Assembly: GCA_035771165.1 (NCBI GenBank)
Contig: JAWNZC010000224.1
Span: forward strand, 156,501-220,500
Reading direction: 5' to 3'
From: Paragorgia papillata
Taxonomy: Eukaryota; Cnidaria; Anthozoa; Scleralcyonacea; Coralliidae
Length of the DNA stretch: 64,000 bases
Positions 22,770 through 33,994 of this stretch are shown here, piece after piece. The position numbers were made by a program, and so were the translations under genes. The notes under the pieces were generated by a model that worked only from the letters and a program-made list of their open reading frames with translations, searched no databases and was not told the DNA's origin. Positions within the stretch are counted from its first letter, which is position 1. Each line of letters begins with the position of its first letter.

Positions 22770-23805
22770 GAGGGCGGATAAAAGAGGGAAGACAAAAGGA
22801 GGGAAGAGAAAAGGAAGGAAGAGAAAAGGAGGGAAGAGAAAAGGAGGGAAGAGAAAAGGAGGGAAGAGAAAAGGAAGGAAGAGAAAAGGAAGGAAGAGAA
22901 AAGGAGGGAAGAGAAAAGGAGGGAAGAGAAAACGAGGGAAGAGAAAAGGAGGGAAGAGAAAAGGAGGGAAGAGAAAAGGAGGGAAGAGAAAAGGAGGGAA
23001 GATAAAAGGAGGGAAGAGAAAAGGAGAGAAGAGAAAAGGAAGGAAGAGAAAAGGAGGGAAGAGAAAAGGAGGGAAGAGAAAAGGAGGGAAGAGAAAAGGA
23101 GGGAAGAGAAAAGGAGGGAAGAGAAAAGGAGGGAAGAGAAAAGGAGGGAAGAGAAAAGGAGGGAAGAGAAATGAGTGAAGAGAAAAGGAAAAGAAAAGGA
23201 GGGAAGAGAAAAGGAGGGGAGAGAAAAGGAGGGAAGAGAAGAGGAGGGAAGAGAAAAGGGGGGAAGAGAAAAGGAGGGAAGAGAAAAGGAGAGAAGAGAA
23301 AGGAGGGAAGAGAAAAGGAAGGAAGAGAAAAGGAGGGAAGGGAAAAGGAGGGAAGAGAAAAGGAGGGAAGAGAAGGGAGAGAAGAGAAAATGAAGGAAGA
23401 GAAAAGGAGGGAAGAGAAAAGGAGGGAAGAGAAAAGGAGGTAAGAGAAAAGGAGTGAAGAGAAAAGGAGGGAAGAGAAAAGGAGGGAAGAGAAAAGGAGG
23501 GAAGAGAAATGAGTGAAGAGAAAAGGAAGGAAGAGAAAAGGAGGGAAGAGAAAAGGAGGGGAGAGAAAAGGAGGGGAGAGAAAAGGAGGGACGAGAAGAG
23601 GAGAGAAGAGAAAGGAGGGAAGAGAAAAGGAAGGAAGAGAAAAGGAGGGAAGAGAAAAGGAGGGAAGAGAAAAGGAGGGAAGAGAAAAGGAGGGAAGAGA
23701 AAAGGAGGGAAGAGAAAAGGAGGGGAGAGAAAAGGAGGGAAGAGAAAAGGAAGGAAGAGAAAAGGACGGAAGAGAAAAGGAGGGAAGAGAAAAGGATGGA
23801 AGTGA
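22770..23805 (+). repeat. 1-kb all-purine minisatellite, 15-bp unit
   Basis: The unit GGGAAGAGAAAAGGA repeats about 68 times with point variants (AGGAAGAG, GGGGAGAG) and two slipped places near 23170 and 23515 where GAAATGAGTGAAGAG breaks the phase. The plus strand is almost pure purine for just over 1 kb. Long Phe-Leu-Pro-Ser open frames on the minus strand are artefacts. Such tracts are strong candidates for triplex formation and polymerase stalling. Confidence 0.97.
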
Positions 23806-24104
23806 AACAACCATCACATGATGTAGTATTGACCAATGGTGATACATTATTTGGGTTTTGAAATCTGCTATGCTCGTAGCACTTGACGTCAACATGTCAG
23901 TAATCAATTGTTTATAAGTTGCCAGAAGTTACAATTCATGACCCAGAAGTCAAACATAGAACGTAGATGTTTAACGTTTTGAACGATTGGAGCGAATTGG
24001 CCCCTATCACTTTACCGCCTGGCTTCCTCGTGTGTCCCTGTTATCCCTCACGAGCGCCGAAAATCTTCTGGCACCCACGGCAAGCGAAGGCCCTTTAACA
24101 CTTT

Positions 24105-24250
24105 GAAGCCACACCAGACAATTTTATTCAGCACAGGGAGAGGTCCAGGCCTCAAAATGTTAAAACATATCTTTTACCACTTTCAGTTTCATGCCTGACG
24201 ACGAGTCTAAGGTTTATTCTGGCTAACGCCAGACGATTTTATTCAGCACA
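24105..24250 (+). repeat. TTAACTCTTTCCTGTC-family repeat, two partial copies
   Basis: ACACCAGACAATTTTATTCA and ACGCCAGACGATTTTATTCA mark two copies, each followed by GCACAGGGAGAGG. A region of GCTTGGCTATGCTTA-type short repeats follows at about 24640-24770. No gene is seen from 23810 to 25330. Confidence 0.55.
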
Positions 24251-24639
24251 GGGAGAGGGTGTCACAAGTCAAAACGTTTAAATACGTTTCATGTTTCGGC
24301 AGTACACCAACCTTGCTATATTTCGACTTGTATTTCAACACTGACCTTGCAGCAGACTGCTTTTATTTCACTGTTTGGATAGTGACATCATACATGTACA
24401 TCGACCATAATTAGAAATGTTCCTAGCATCATTCATCTTACAAAATCTCTGATGTTTCACTCCCCTCCTATTTTTCTTCCTTCCGCCATTATTTCAAATT
24501 CTCGGAACGCGCTCGGGTTCCCTTCGGCCACCGGAGCCGGTGCCTGCGATACGCTGATGTGGCGGCTACTTCAAGTAACCCGAACATTATGTATCAGGAT
24601 TTGTGTGACGAATATAAACAAGGCCTTGATTTTATACAT

Positions 24640-24775
24640 AGACCTGCTTGGCTGCTTAACCACGCTAGCTTGGCTATGGTTTATCTATGCTTAGACCTGC
24701 TTGGCTATGCTTAGCTATGCTTGGCTTTGCTTAGCTATGTTTAGCCCTGCTGAGCTATGCTTAGGCTAGCTATGT
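24640..24775 (+). repeat. TTAGCTATGC minisatellite
   Basis: Variants of CTGCTTGGCTATGCTTA follow each other about ten times. The repeat is degenerate and non-coding. Confidence 0.7.
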
Positions 24776-25330
24776 CGTTCAAAAGTAAAGTTTTCGGTTG
24801 AGAAATTCGGTGTAGTTAAAACTTCGGACATCTATACTTCCGACGACAGTGAGAAATTTTCCCAGCTTTATTCCGCTATATTGCGAGTAGTTTTAGATCT
24901 TTAAAAACATAGAAAAACCTAAGTTTTCCATCTAGCTTTATATTTCAAATAAAAATCACTCAGCATCCAAGCGTATTTTAGGACAACCTTGGCCCAATGT
25001 CACCTGTGACGTCGCGCGGGTCAGCCATATGTCTCTATTAGTTCGAAACAAGGTTTTTAGCCAATCTATATTCACAGCTGTTTTGTAATGGCAAATATAA
25101 TAGTCCAGTGTAAATGTTCTAGACGTTAATAGTTTATATGTTTATATCTGCTTTTTGTATGATAATAATACATTAAACACGGCAACGCTAAGTCTAGCCA
25201 TATGACTCCAAAGTCTATAGTGTAAATGTTTGAACTAATGTTCAAATACAAAAGTCCAGTGTAAATGTTCTAGACGTTTGCCGTAAGTGTAAACACACTC
25301 GAAGGCACTCAGAGACCGCTTATCTCTGCC

Positions 25331-26185
25331 CAGGGGCGCCGGAGCCACGGGGGCAGCTGCCGCCCTTGCCCTCACAGCGCGGGGGCAGCACGGGGGCAAC
25401 CAATTGCCCTTTCACGTAAGAGGAATGTTTTCTACAGGAATTGCCATTTCTATTATCGTATTAAATGACTTTTGTATTAATACCTCAAATGTCTCACAAG
25501 CTAACTTATTATGCAGAAGCAGCAAACTAATTTTGCCTTAGGTTTGCTGTGTCCAACCTCGTTCTCAGGGCGTTTTTGAGATTTGGAGGGTGGGAAAAAG
25601 CCCTGCCATCGGCTAGTCACAGCACCCAAAAATAGTGGGTGTAATAAATTAGCAATTTAGTTTAGTATGCAAAATCATTCTGAATAATGCAGCCCCGTGG
25701 GACTGAGAAGTTCATTGTAATGGCGGTCCTATTCAGTCCCGTTGGCATCATAACTGGCACAAAACTATGCATAAATATGTTTCACGAGGAATGTTTAAGA
25801 AAGCAAGCAATAAAAATGCCGAATCTAACAGCTGATGCCAGAACCTTTTCCCACCTTACCAATTTCAAAAAGGCCCTGGGCACAAGACACAGCTGAACCT
25901 CGTTCTGACTTTTTTCACTTGGCAGGTGTTTTCTGATTCATTAAAGTTGCCATGTTTTCTTAAATGTAAGTAGGGATGTAGCATCAATATGTACAATTCA
26001 GTCGTTGAATTTTCTTTCTCAATACATTGTCATTCCTTATATTATACCGTTATGCTTTTTGGTTATTTTATGCTATAGAGCAAAATTGGCGCACATTATT
26101 TCCCACGTGCAAAAATTAATGCTGAGAAAAAGTGCCCTTTTTATATGGCTGCCCCCGCCGCCTTAAGTAGCTTCCGGCGCACCTG
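25331..26185. mobile_element. Possible hAT-like element
   Basis: CAGGGGCGCCGGAGCC on the left and GCTTCCGGCGCACCTG on the right are imperfect inverted termini. No target duplication was found, so the limits are tentative. The 69-codon frame at 25687-25896 has no recognised domain. Confidence 0.35.
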
Positions 26186-26392
26186 GTTTTAACACGCGTG
26201 CAGCGTGCTGTTTTAAAATTCTTGGTTTTCTCAACAGTGTCGTTTTTACACGCGAGCACGCGTGATTGTGTTAACACATTTCTCTAAAACAGCACGCGTG
26301 CTGCGTGTTGTTTTTTTAAAACTACTTGTTTTAACGGCACTGTAGTTTAACACGTAAGCACGCGTGTGAGTGTCGATTCAACACACTTAAAA

Positions 26393-26883
26393 TGCCTATG
26401 AAACGAAAATTAAGTTTGCCTTACTTGAAAGAACACTTAAAATGACAATATAACATATTTTGTAGATTTTCGTTTCCTTGCTTCGTTTTTGAGATATTTC
26501 AGTTTGTTTGATATGCGAATTTGACTTATAAGATAACTTTACGTCCCAGTTTGCATAATGAGTTATCGCAAAGTGTTCTATATCTTTGTTATTATCGAAC
26601 AAAAGCACTTGGCGAATTAGGAACCATGTGCGAGTGTTTCTCCTACAACATAGTCTGTAAATTTTAAGTGTTTTTGTTTGACAATAACAAAGATATATAA
26701 TGTTTTTCGATAAGTCATTATGCAAAGAGTGACGTTAAGTTATCTTATAAGTTAAATTTGCATATCAAACAAACTGAAATATCTCAAAAACCAAGCAAGG
26801 AAACCAAAAGCTGCAAAATATGTTACTCCATCATTTTAAGTGTTCTTTTAAATAACACAAATTTAATTTTCGTTTCATAGGCA
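26393..26883. mobile_element. Large fold-back MITE, arms over 200 bp
   Basis: TGCCTATGAAACGAAAATTA and TTAATTTTCGTTTCATAGGC are the ends, and the arms pair through AACACTTAAAATGA, GTTTGTTTGATATGC and TATCTTTGTTATTATCGA. The 3' flanks of units A (about 12460-12600 and 13380-13520) and B (about 38220-38380 and 39370-39500) contain diverged arms of the same family (GGTTGTTTGATAAGC, GCATATCAAACAACC). There the Mutator-like insertion lies between them. Confidence 0.8.
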
Positions 26884-27477
26884 CTTGAAGTAATATAGCA
26901 CCGAGTATAGTGTGTTGTTTGAACACCCCTGTTTTATATGATCTCAGTATACCGGGGATGTCTCCCTGGCCGGGGATAAATTTCATTCCGGGTTTATATG
27001 GAGCAAAAAAAAATGTCCATCCCGGTTGACCGAGATGAATTTCATCCCGGGTCAAAAAGCGCGGGAATTTAAGGAAGTGGAGCAAAAGAGGAAAAACTCA
27101 TCCTAATTGTACTTAGATTATAGAAGTTATTTCGTGCGGACGAAATTCTGACCGTAATATTCAAAGTTACAAGCATTGTAGTTCAGTAAACTTCATCCCG
27201 GTCTACCGCGGGTCATTTGTCCCATCTGACCACCTGCGGTACGTCCCGCGGTCTCCATATAAACGTAACTTGGAAAATAACAGTAAATTATCGACAAGAC
27301 GAGATTCTGGTACAGTGGGACATCATGGTATACCGGGATCAGGAAAAAACAGGCCCTATAGACGCAGTGAAAAAGATAAAGTTGTTCCACAACAATGCGC
27401 ACGAAAGTGTCTTAAATGTCATGTTTATTAGACACGTTAATATTTTATATCTCGTATGATAATACATTAAGCAAACA

Positions 27478-27710
27478 GTTCGGATCAGCTGAGGGAACAC
27501 ATACACCTTTTGCCCTGCATTGCTCAGTGAAAAACATTCAATTACACTCGTTGAAATAACAATAGCACTTTATCGACATTCAATAACGCTTCTGTAACAG
27601 CAATAGCATTTATTACATAAAGTGCTATTTTTATTTCAATGAGTGCAATTTAATGTTTTTTACTGAGTAATGCAGGGCAAAAGCTGTGTGTTCCCTCAGC
27701 TGATCGGAAC
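27478..27710. mobile_element. Fold-back MITE, 233 bp
   Basis: GTTCGGATCAGCTGAGGGAA on the left pairs with TTCCCTCAGCTGATCGGAAC on the right, and pairing continues through GCCCTGCATT / AATGCAGGGC to a loop near 27590. The whole element is close to a single hairpin. Confidence 0.8.
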
Positions 27711-27744
27711 TATTTACTGTTCAAGCGAACTTTAGCCCCTCGAT

Positions 27745-27960
27745 TCATTTTGGAAATGTCTGAAATTCATTTGGAAATGTCTGAATATCATTTGGAAATG
27801 TATGAAATTAAATTCATTTGGAATGTCTGAATATCATTTGGAAATGTCTGAATATCATTTGGAAAATCTGAATATCATTTGGAAATTTCTGAAATTCACT
27901 TGAATTATCTGAAATTCACTTGGAAAGTTCTGAAATTCGTTTAGAAGTTTCTGAACTTGA
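27745..27960 (+). repeat. TCATTTGGAAATGTCTGAA minisatellite
   Basis: About ten diverged copies of a unit near 22 bases (ATCATTTGGAAATGTCTGAA) are present. No coding potential is seen. Confidence 0.75.
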
Positions 27961-29946
27961 CCTGAAAAAGGTGTAGTGTAAATGTTCTGGACGTTTGCCG
28001 TTAGTATAAACACATTAGAAGGCACTCATGCAGAGATGGCATATTGCCACCAGCGGGGTATTAGGAGAAACGAGCCACGCTAATCAGGCTAGCTTGCCAG
28101 ATCTACGCATGTATGAATAAAGTCCTTCATTGCACTCGCTTTTAGAAGAAACAGAAGAAATAACGGACTTTGCGTGTCTTTCAGTGCACAGCTGGTTTAT
28201 TGTATGTGTCTATTCAGCTACTAATATTCACTTAAAAGTTCGCAGAATATATTAATGACAATGAGCACATTAAGTATATATATTTATTCACTGCTTTTAC
28301 AAGGAGAATCTTCCGTCAGATTGCTATAAAAATTTTATCCAATTCTCAACTAAATTAAACGAAAACTTAATGAGTTGGTTATTGGTCTGTGGACAAACTT
28401 TTCGCAAAGTTACATCGAAATTGGTTCAATGCTTTTTGAGATATCTTAGTAACAGACAGAGAAACAGAAGTAAAACATAACCTTCTGGCGGAGGTAGTAA
28501 AACAAAACAATATGAATTATATTTGTCTTTTGTATTTATTATGTTATACATTTTATAAAATGTGCCTTAGACACAAATCGACACGAAACTTAAAGTAGAT
28601 TATAAAGTAAGTAAATAAATTTTGTTGATAAATTCAGTGTATTTCAAGAAATATAAGCTTTTAAACGTGACATTTTCCGAAGGCATTTCCGACAACGCGC
28701 AATTTTTAATTTGACAAGATTTCCAATTACAAAAACATTAATATCTAAATTTTTAAGTTATTTTCCGTTAAAATTTTGTCAGCTACTTTACGCAATAATA
28801 TAGTTTATTTAATAGTTGAGTCGGTTTTCTTTGTTCTTTATAGAGCTGTATCTACGATATATCCCAAGAGAACCGGTAATTAACAATTCAAGGCGCTGTA
28901 TATAGATATTGTCCTGGTTATCAGGGCAATATATAATAATTATATGTTTTTTCGAAAACCTCCCCAATTATTAAATAAGTCAGTTAATTACCTCGAACCT
29001 CGGCTTTTATCCAAATAAACCCCACGGGCTGTATTTGGCTAAAAGCATCGGTTCTCGGTAATTAACTCTTACTTATTATAATAAAGATACTTACAAAACA
29101 ACCTTTTATGTACATGCATACGTTGGCTTTGCATTTTAACTCCATCTACATTTATTGTGTACGGAAGATATCCAAATGTATTCTCTATTCTATTTCAACT
29201 TTTTAAATATGTTTCAATAAATTTGAAGCAGTATTTGCGAACTATAGTCAATTTTCTGAAACATGCTCAGCCTGCCTTTTCAAATATTTATGAGCAGGAA
29301 ATAGGATAATTACTACAAAACACTTAAAAGCCATAAGTGTTTAGCTAAATTTCCATAACGAAAAGCGTTTTTGAGGAACGAAGACTAGTTTTCTATGGAG
29401 CAATACTAATAATGTAAGTTCTTCTATCACTATAGTTGACATTTATAAAATAATGTTTCAAAGTATAGAACCGTTTACTTTAGACTTTAAAATTTAGATT
29501 GATCTGGGTCCCACCAGGGCTACGTTCGCACAATAGCAAAGAAGCGAGTAGATGGATTTGAATAAGGTTTACACTGAAGCAGAATTTCGCGGGACTTCTT
29601 ATAGAAAACCCCGATAGTGTATACTAACACTATCAAAAGTATATTGCGCATGTAATAAAAACCACTTTGAGTTAAAGCGTGTGAAAGTCGATCTCGACAC
29701 TCACCTAGAGGGATCGTGAAGAAATCGTTCCTTTAGTAAAATTAAAATTTATTGGCCAGTTGTAATTGCAAATTTTATAAGTTTTAATATAATGCGGAAA
29801 CTAAGGTATCTTCTTTAGACTGGAGACACACATAAAGGTATACAAAGTCCATATCCATATGGTAGCATATTGTAAAATCCCAAACATTTGAGTAAATAGA
29901 CAGACTGGAATAAATTAAAGAACTAATATTTTGAATTTCATTTTAG
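27961..29946. other. AT-rich region upstream of gene B, no gene seen
   Basis: I see no exon, no copy of the TATA block shared by genes A and C, and no intact element. An inverted pair (GAACCGGTAATTAAC near 28872 and CGGTTCTCGGTAATTAAC near 29050) may be a MITE. Because the first recognised exon of gene B has a splice acceptor, a 5' exon with the promoter should lie here, but I could not locate it. Confidence 0.4.
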
Positions 29947-30202
29947 AATCCGATTGTGAATTTGGCGAAGAATCTCGAACTTTCGACGGACGGTTACTCA
30001 GGGAGACATTAAGAGATATTTTGAACCGTAATACGGCAAAAAACCGTAAAAGGACGCAATGCCGTTTGAAAAACGTAATCAAGGCTTTTTTTCCAACACG
30101 ACTTGCTATTGGGATACTGGTATTTGTGATCGTTTCAACTTTGGCCACTTGTTCCGAAGCATTGGATGGATGTAAACAGACACAGTATGTTTCTTACTCG
30201 TG
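29947..30202 (+). CDS. FReD gene B, anchor exon with GGAT duplication (frameshifted)
   Basis: The exon follows TTTCATTTTAG and ends CTCGTG|GTAGGT. Read in phase 1 it encodes a charged segment (RTFDGRLLRETLRDILNRNT), basic residues, then the hydrophobic RLAIGILVFVIVSTL and ATCSEALD. After that the frame runs to a stop. A second frame starting at ATG 30166 gives MDVNRHSMFLTR and joins the PAN exon in the right phase, aligned with the ANFVLLER segment of gene C. The two frames meet at GGATGGAT (30164-30171). Without one GGAT the exon would be 252 nt and phase 1 at both ends. So the anchor is now out of frame and gene B is damaged at its 5' end, unless translation starts at 30166 or this is a sequence error. 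Confidence 0.65.
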
Positions 30203-30234
30203 GTAGGTTCTTCAACTCTTCTTCAATTTACTGT

Positions 30235-30960
30235 TCGCGTCTTTTCATTCTCTACTACTCCACTCCACTCTACTCCACTCTACTCCACTCTACCCCCCTT
30301 CACCCCACTGCACTGCACTCCAGTCAACTCAACTCAACTCTCTTAGACTCTCCTAGACTATCCTACACCCTCCTCGACTCTCCTCTCCTAGACGCGACTG
30401 GTCCCGACCCGACCCATTTTCATTTGACCTCATTTGTATCTATCCTGCTCCACTTTACTCCACCCTGCTCTACCGTGTTTTACCATGCTCTACCCTGTTC
30501 TATCTCGCTCCACTCTGGTTTAGACTGTTCCAACCTGCTTTGCCGCTCTGCCTTGCTCATGCTTTACCCCGCTTAATTTTGCTCTACTCTGCTTTACCAT
30601 GCATGCTCTAGCCTGCTCCACCCTGCTTAGCCTGCTCTGTCTTGCTACATCCTGCTTCACTCTGCTCGACGTTACTCCAGGTTGCACCACTCTGCCGTTC
30701 CTTCTTCACCCTACTCTATCCTGCTCCACTCTTCTCCACCTTTATTGCTCTACTTTTCTCCACCTTTTCCCAACCTGTTCTATTTAGCTCCCCATGCTCC
30801 AACGTGCTTTAATTATTTTTTCTACGCTGCTCCACTTTATTCCACCCTGCTCAACCATGTTTCACCCTGCTTCACCTGGCTCCCCCCTGGTCCCCCCTGC
30901 GCCACCCTCCTCCATCTTGTTGCATTTTGCCCTACCATGCTCCAGCCTGCTCTATCTTGT
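30235..30960 (+). repeat. Degenerate CT-rich minisatellite in intron of gene B
   Basis: About 700 bases of CTCCACTCTA, CTGCTCCACC and related pentamer or decamer variants are present, pyrimidine-rich on the coding strand. Open frames here are repeat artefacts. Confidence 0.85.
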
Positions 30961-30973
30961 AAAATATAATTAT

Positions 30974-31343
30974 CAGAGTTCGTACACCTTGATAATTTTG
31001 AAAATCCAGGACTTTCCAGGGCCTTTTTCTGCCTTTTTCCAGGGGTTTTCCAGGGGTATTTGAAATCAGACAAAAATACTTTTGCAAAGAGTTCACATTT
31101 AATTGTGCTATTAATCACATAATTATTCAGTTACGATCAATATTTTTCATGAATAACCGTTACAATATCACATCACTATAAACAAGTTGAAAATAACAAA
31201 ATATCAGCAAACTAAAGCAGCACATGACTTTTTTGCAAGGTTTTCCAGGGGTCAGTTCGAAATTCCAGGACTTTTCCAGGGGTTTCCTGGGAGATAAAAA
31301 AATCAAGGACTTTCCAGGATTTCCAGGGGGCGTACGAACCCTG
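30974..31343. mobile_element. hAT-like MITE in intron of gene B
   Basis: The ends are CAGAGTTCGTACACCT and GGGGCGTACGAACCCTG, and AATTAT flanks both sides. Inside, CCAGGACTTTCCAGGG-type words recur near each end. No coding sequence is present. Confidence 0.65.
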
Positions 31344-31393
31344 AATTATCTATATAATCCCTAACACTTGTGTTTTTATTATTCTAAATAAAG

Positions 31394-31611
31394 GACATCG
31401 TTTAAAGAAATCTCTGATAAAAGAAGCAACTGCTTCTGATCAGATAGATTGCACTCGGCTTTGTATGGCCAAAATACCTCAATGTAAATCTGTTAATTAC
31501 GGGACGAGTTCAAAAACTGAAAGAAAATGTCAGCTGAATAACAGTACTGCGACTTGTGATAGATCAAACCTTGTTGTTGCTGAAGACTTTGACTATTGGG
31601 AGGAGGAGATG
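31394..31611 (+). CDS. FReD gene B, PAN/apple-like domain exon
   Basis: The 218-nt exon is phase 1 at its start and phase 0 at its end (GAGATG|GTAAGT). It encodes HRLKKSLIKEATASDQIDCT, then RLCMAKIPQCKSVNY and KCQLNNSTATC, the cysteine pattern of PAN/apple modules (DC..LC, QCKS.NY, C-Q-L-N). PAN modules bind proteins or carbohydrates outside the cell. The exon is homologous to 56750-56982 of gene C, with identical phases. No equivalent is seen in gene A. Confidence 0.85.
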
Positions 31612-31639
31612 GTAAGTTTGTTAAATTTTGCCATTGGTT

Positions 31640-31875
31640 TTATTTGTGTTTGTGATTTTCCTTATGCTTGTCTTTGTGCTTTGATTTTTTCTTGTGCTTA
31701 TACTTTTGATTGTGCCTTTGCTTTTGCTTTAGTTTGTGCCTTTGCTTTTGCTTTAGTTTGTGCCTTTGCTTGTGTTTGTGTTTGCGTTTGCACTTGCGCT
31801 CGTGCCTTTGCACAGGGCTTGTTCTTTGGCTTGTGTTTTGCTTGTACTTATGCTTGTGTTGGTGCTTGGGTTTGA
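31640..31875 (+). repeat. Degenerate TTTGCTTTTGCTTTAG repeat in intron of gene B
   Basis: Imperfect copies of TTTGTGCCTTTGCTTTTGC and GCTTGTGTTTGTG run through the intron right after the PAN exon. Cysteine-alanine open frames here are artefacts. Confidence 0.75.
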
Positions 31876-31976
31876 TGTTAATCTTCTTTTCTCCCATACA
31901 CTTTTTAAGAACAACGAAACGTTTATAAATTCACCTCATTTGTAGATGAAAGGTTTTTATTCCTACATATTTTTAG

Positions 31977-32031
31977 AACGATGATAGTTTGTATTGTCCA
32001 GCTAAACCAAGCAAACTAAAACAAAGTAAAG
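31977..32031 (+). CDS. FReD gene B, linker exon
   Basis: The 55-nt exon lies between ATATTTTTAG and GTAAAG and runs from phase 0 to phase 1. It encodes NDDSLYCPAKPSKLKQSK. The phases fit exactly between the PAN exon and the first EGF exon. Gene C has a counterpart of 34 nt at 57433-57466, also with one cysteine, which probably closes the last PAN disulfide. Confidence 0.65.
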
Positions 32032-32483
32032 GTAAAGAAACACGCTTTTTTTTTACTGTTTTACGTGTTTAACCACTATAATTTTGGGCTGATAAACACT
32101 TTAAAAGGCAAAATAGTTATAAATTCTATTATTATAAACGTAGATCAGTAGATATAATATAAGCGGCCGCTTACCCAAGCACAACATTCCTTTCGACGAT
32201 TAGCCATTCACACCTTCGTTCCTAAAAACTGGGAACTGAAGCAGAATTAACAGAGAACCTCTGGTCTCCCTCGCAGCCGCTTTTAACTTTTAATATTTGA
32301 TTATTTCACAGCTTCATTTCAAGAACATTCGTTCATATTCTTATTCAAAGCCACAATATCATCTTATTAACAAATAAATTCCAAACGCAGCCAGGTGAAG
32401 AATCAGACTTAGTTTAACGCTACTCTGGTTTAAAAGTTTTCTTAACGTAGCTTCATATTCTATTGATTTGTGTTTATTTTTAG

Positions 32484-32600
32484 ACGTTGACGAATGTAGC
32501 TCCAAACCTTGCCATCAACATGCTACTTGCAGAGATACCGCTAGTTCTTATACTTGCACTTGTAACCGTGGATTTACTGGCGATGGAACCAGTTGCACAG
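32484..32600 (+). CDS. FReD gene B, EGF-like domain 1
   Basis: The 117-nt exon is phase 1 at both ends and encodes one EGF module: DVDECSSKPCHQHATCRDTA, then [14 protein letters not shown] and SC. The D-x-D-E-C start and the C-x-D...Y-x-C-x-C pattern are those of calcium-binding EGF domains. All six cysteines are present. Gene C has lost this exon (scar at 57724) and gene A lacks it. Confidence 0.93.
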
Positions 32601-33014
32601 GTAAGTTCTTGTAGCTGAACATAGATATTTGTCTTTGCATAGGCGGAGTTATTTCCAGCAGTTTTGAGGATACTCAATTATCCTTACTTTTGGTGAGAAA
32701 AACCCTATTTTTCGACACCGGATCTTTAGGCACGATGGCAGTGCAGGCTCAACATTCGCCCTATGCAGTTGATTTTGAACTTTGCTTGTCGAATTTTCCC
32801 AACTAACACAAGGTCTGATATTATTTAGTCTGAAATCGCGTGGAAGGCTTATTTGTACTCAAGTTTCTCATCTGAAACATGCATCATCGTTTCCATTATC
32901 TACTTTAGTCTTTCAAATAATTACAATTGAAAAATTTCTTTAGATATTCGTATATATCTGATTCGAAAAAGAAAGAAAAGCCAACGGATTCTCTTCATAA
33001 TCTGTTCAATTTTA

Positions 33015-33475
33015 CTCTACTCTACTCTACCCTACACTACCCTATCCTATCCTACCTTACCCTACCCTACCCTACCCTACCCTACCCTACCCTACCCTAC
33101 CCTACCCTACCCTACCCTACCCTACTCTACCCTACCCTACTCTACCCTACTCTACCCTACTCTACTCTACTACCCTACCCTACCTTACCTTACCCTACCC
33201 TACCCTACCCTACCCTACCCTACCCTACCCTACCTACCCTACCCTACCCTACCCTACCCTACCCTACCCTACCCTACCCTACCCTACCCTACCCTACCCT
33301 ACCCTACCCTACCCCTACCCTACCCTACCCTACCCTACCCTACCCTACCCTACCCTACCCTACCCTACCCTACCCTACCCTACCCTACCCTACCCTACCC
33401 TACTCTACTCTACTCTACTCTACTCTACTCTACTCTACTCTACTCTACTCTACTCTACTCTACTCTATTCCATTT
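33015..33475 (+). repeat. (CCCTA)n pentamer array in intron of gene B
   Basis: A core of CCCTA repeats (33055-33400) is flanked by TCTAC repeats. The strand is pyrimidine-rich apart from the A. It separates the two EGF exons. The same intron of gene C instead carries AATTC-type short repeats (57895-58075) and a hAT insertion. Confidence 0.95.
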
Positions 33476-33592
33476 TTTCCCATTCCCTTCCATCTTATCC
33501 CAACCCATTCCACTCTAGTCTAGTCTAGTCTAGTATAACGAGTTTTATTTGAGATTCTATTTCATGTTCTAATGATTTGTTTTTAATTTTAG

Positions 33593-33709
33593 ACATTGAC
33601 GAATGCAGCCTCGATTCCTGTCACCAAAATGCAACTTGCAACAATACCGCTGGTTCTTATACTTGCACATGTAATCGCGGTTTTATTGGAAATGGAACAA
33701 ACTGCACAG
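33593..33709 (+). CDS. FReD gene B, EGF-like domain 2
   Basis: The 117-nt exon is phase 1 at both ends: [20 protein letters not shown], then [14 protein letters not shown] and NC. It is a calcium-binding-type EGF with all six cysteines and N-glycosylation sequons at NAT, NNT and NCT-like positions. It differs from the EGF exon of gene C (59002-59118) at only a few bases and joins directly to the FReD exon in phase. Confidence 0.93.
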
Positions 33710-33994
33710 GTAATATGTTTTGGTAGTTGAACATAGATGTTTAGTCTTAGCATATAGGCGGAGTTATTTCCAGCAATTTGAAATTGCAGAAAATTAGAAT
33801 TGCTAGGATATTCAATTGTTTTTGCTTTTGGTGAAGAAAAATCTACTTTTCGACCGCACTGGATATTTCGCTATGATGACTGTAGACCCGACATTCGCAC
33901 AACGCATGCGCAATACAGTTTATTTTAAACTTTGCTTGTTGGATTTTTTCAACAACGAACGCAAGGTCCGATATGATTTTATTTATTATGTACA

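Noticed and set aside
22727..23907. Open frames of 354 to 383 residues, the longest in the window
   Set aside because: Translation of the 15-bp purine minisatellite in three frames. No domain, no splice sites.
32927..33523. 198-residue Thr-Leu-Pro-Tyr open frame, and the idea of an interstitial telomere
   Set aside because: It is the CCCTA pentamer array. Animal telomeres use TTAGGG hexamers, and this array lies inside an intron.
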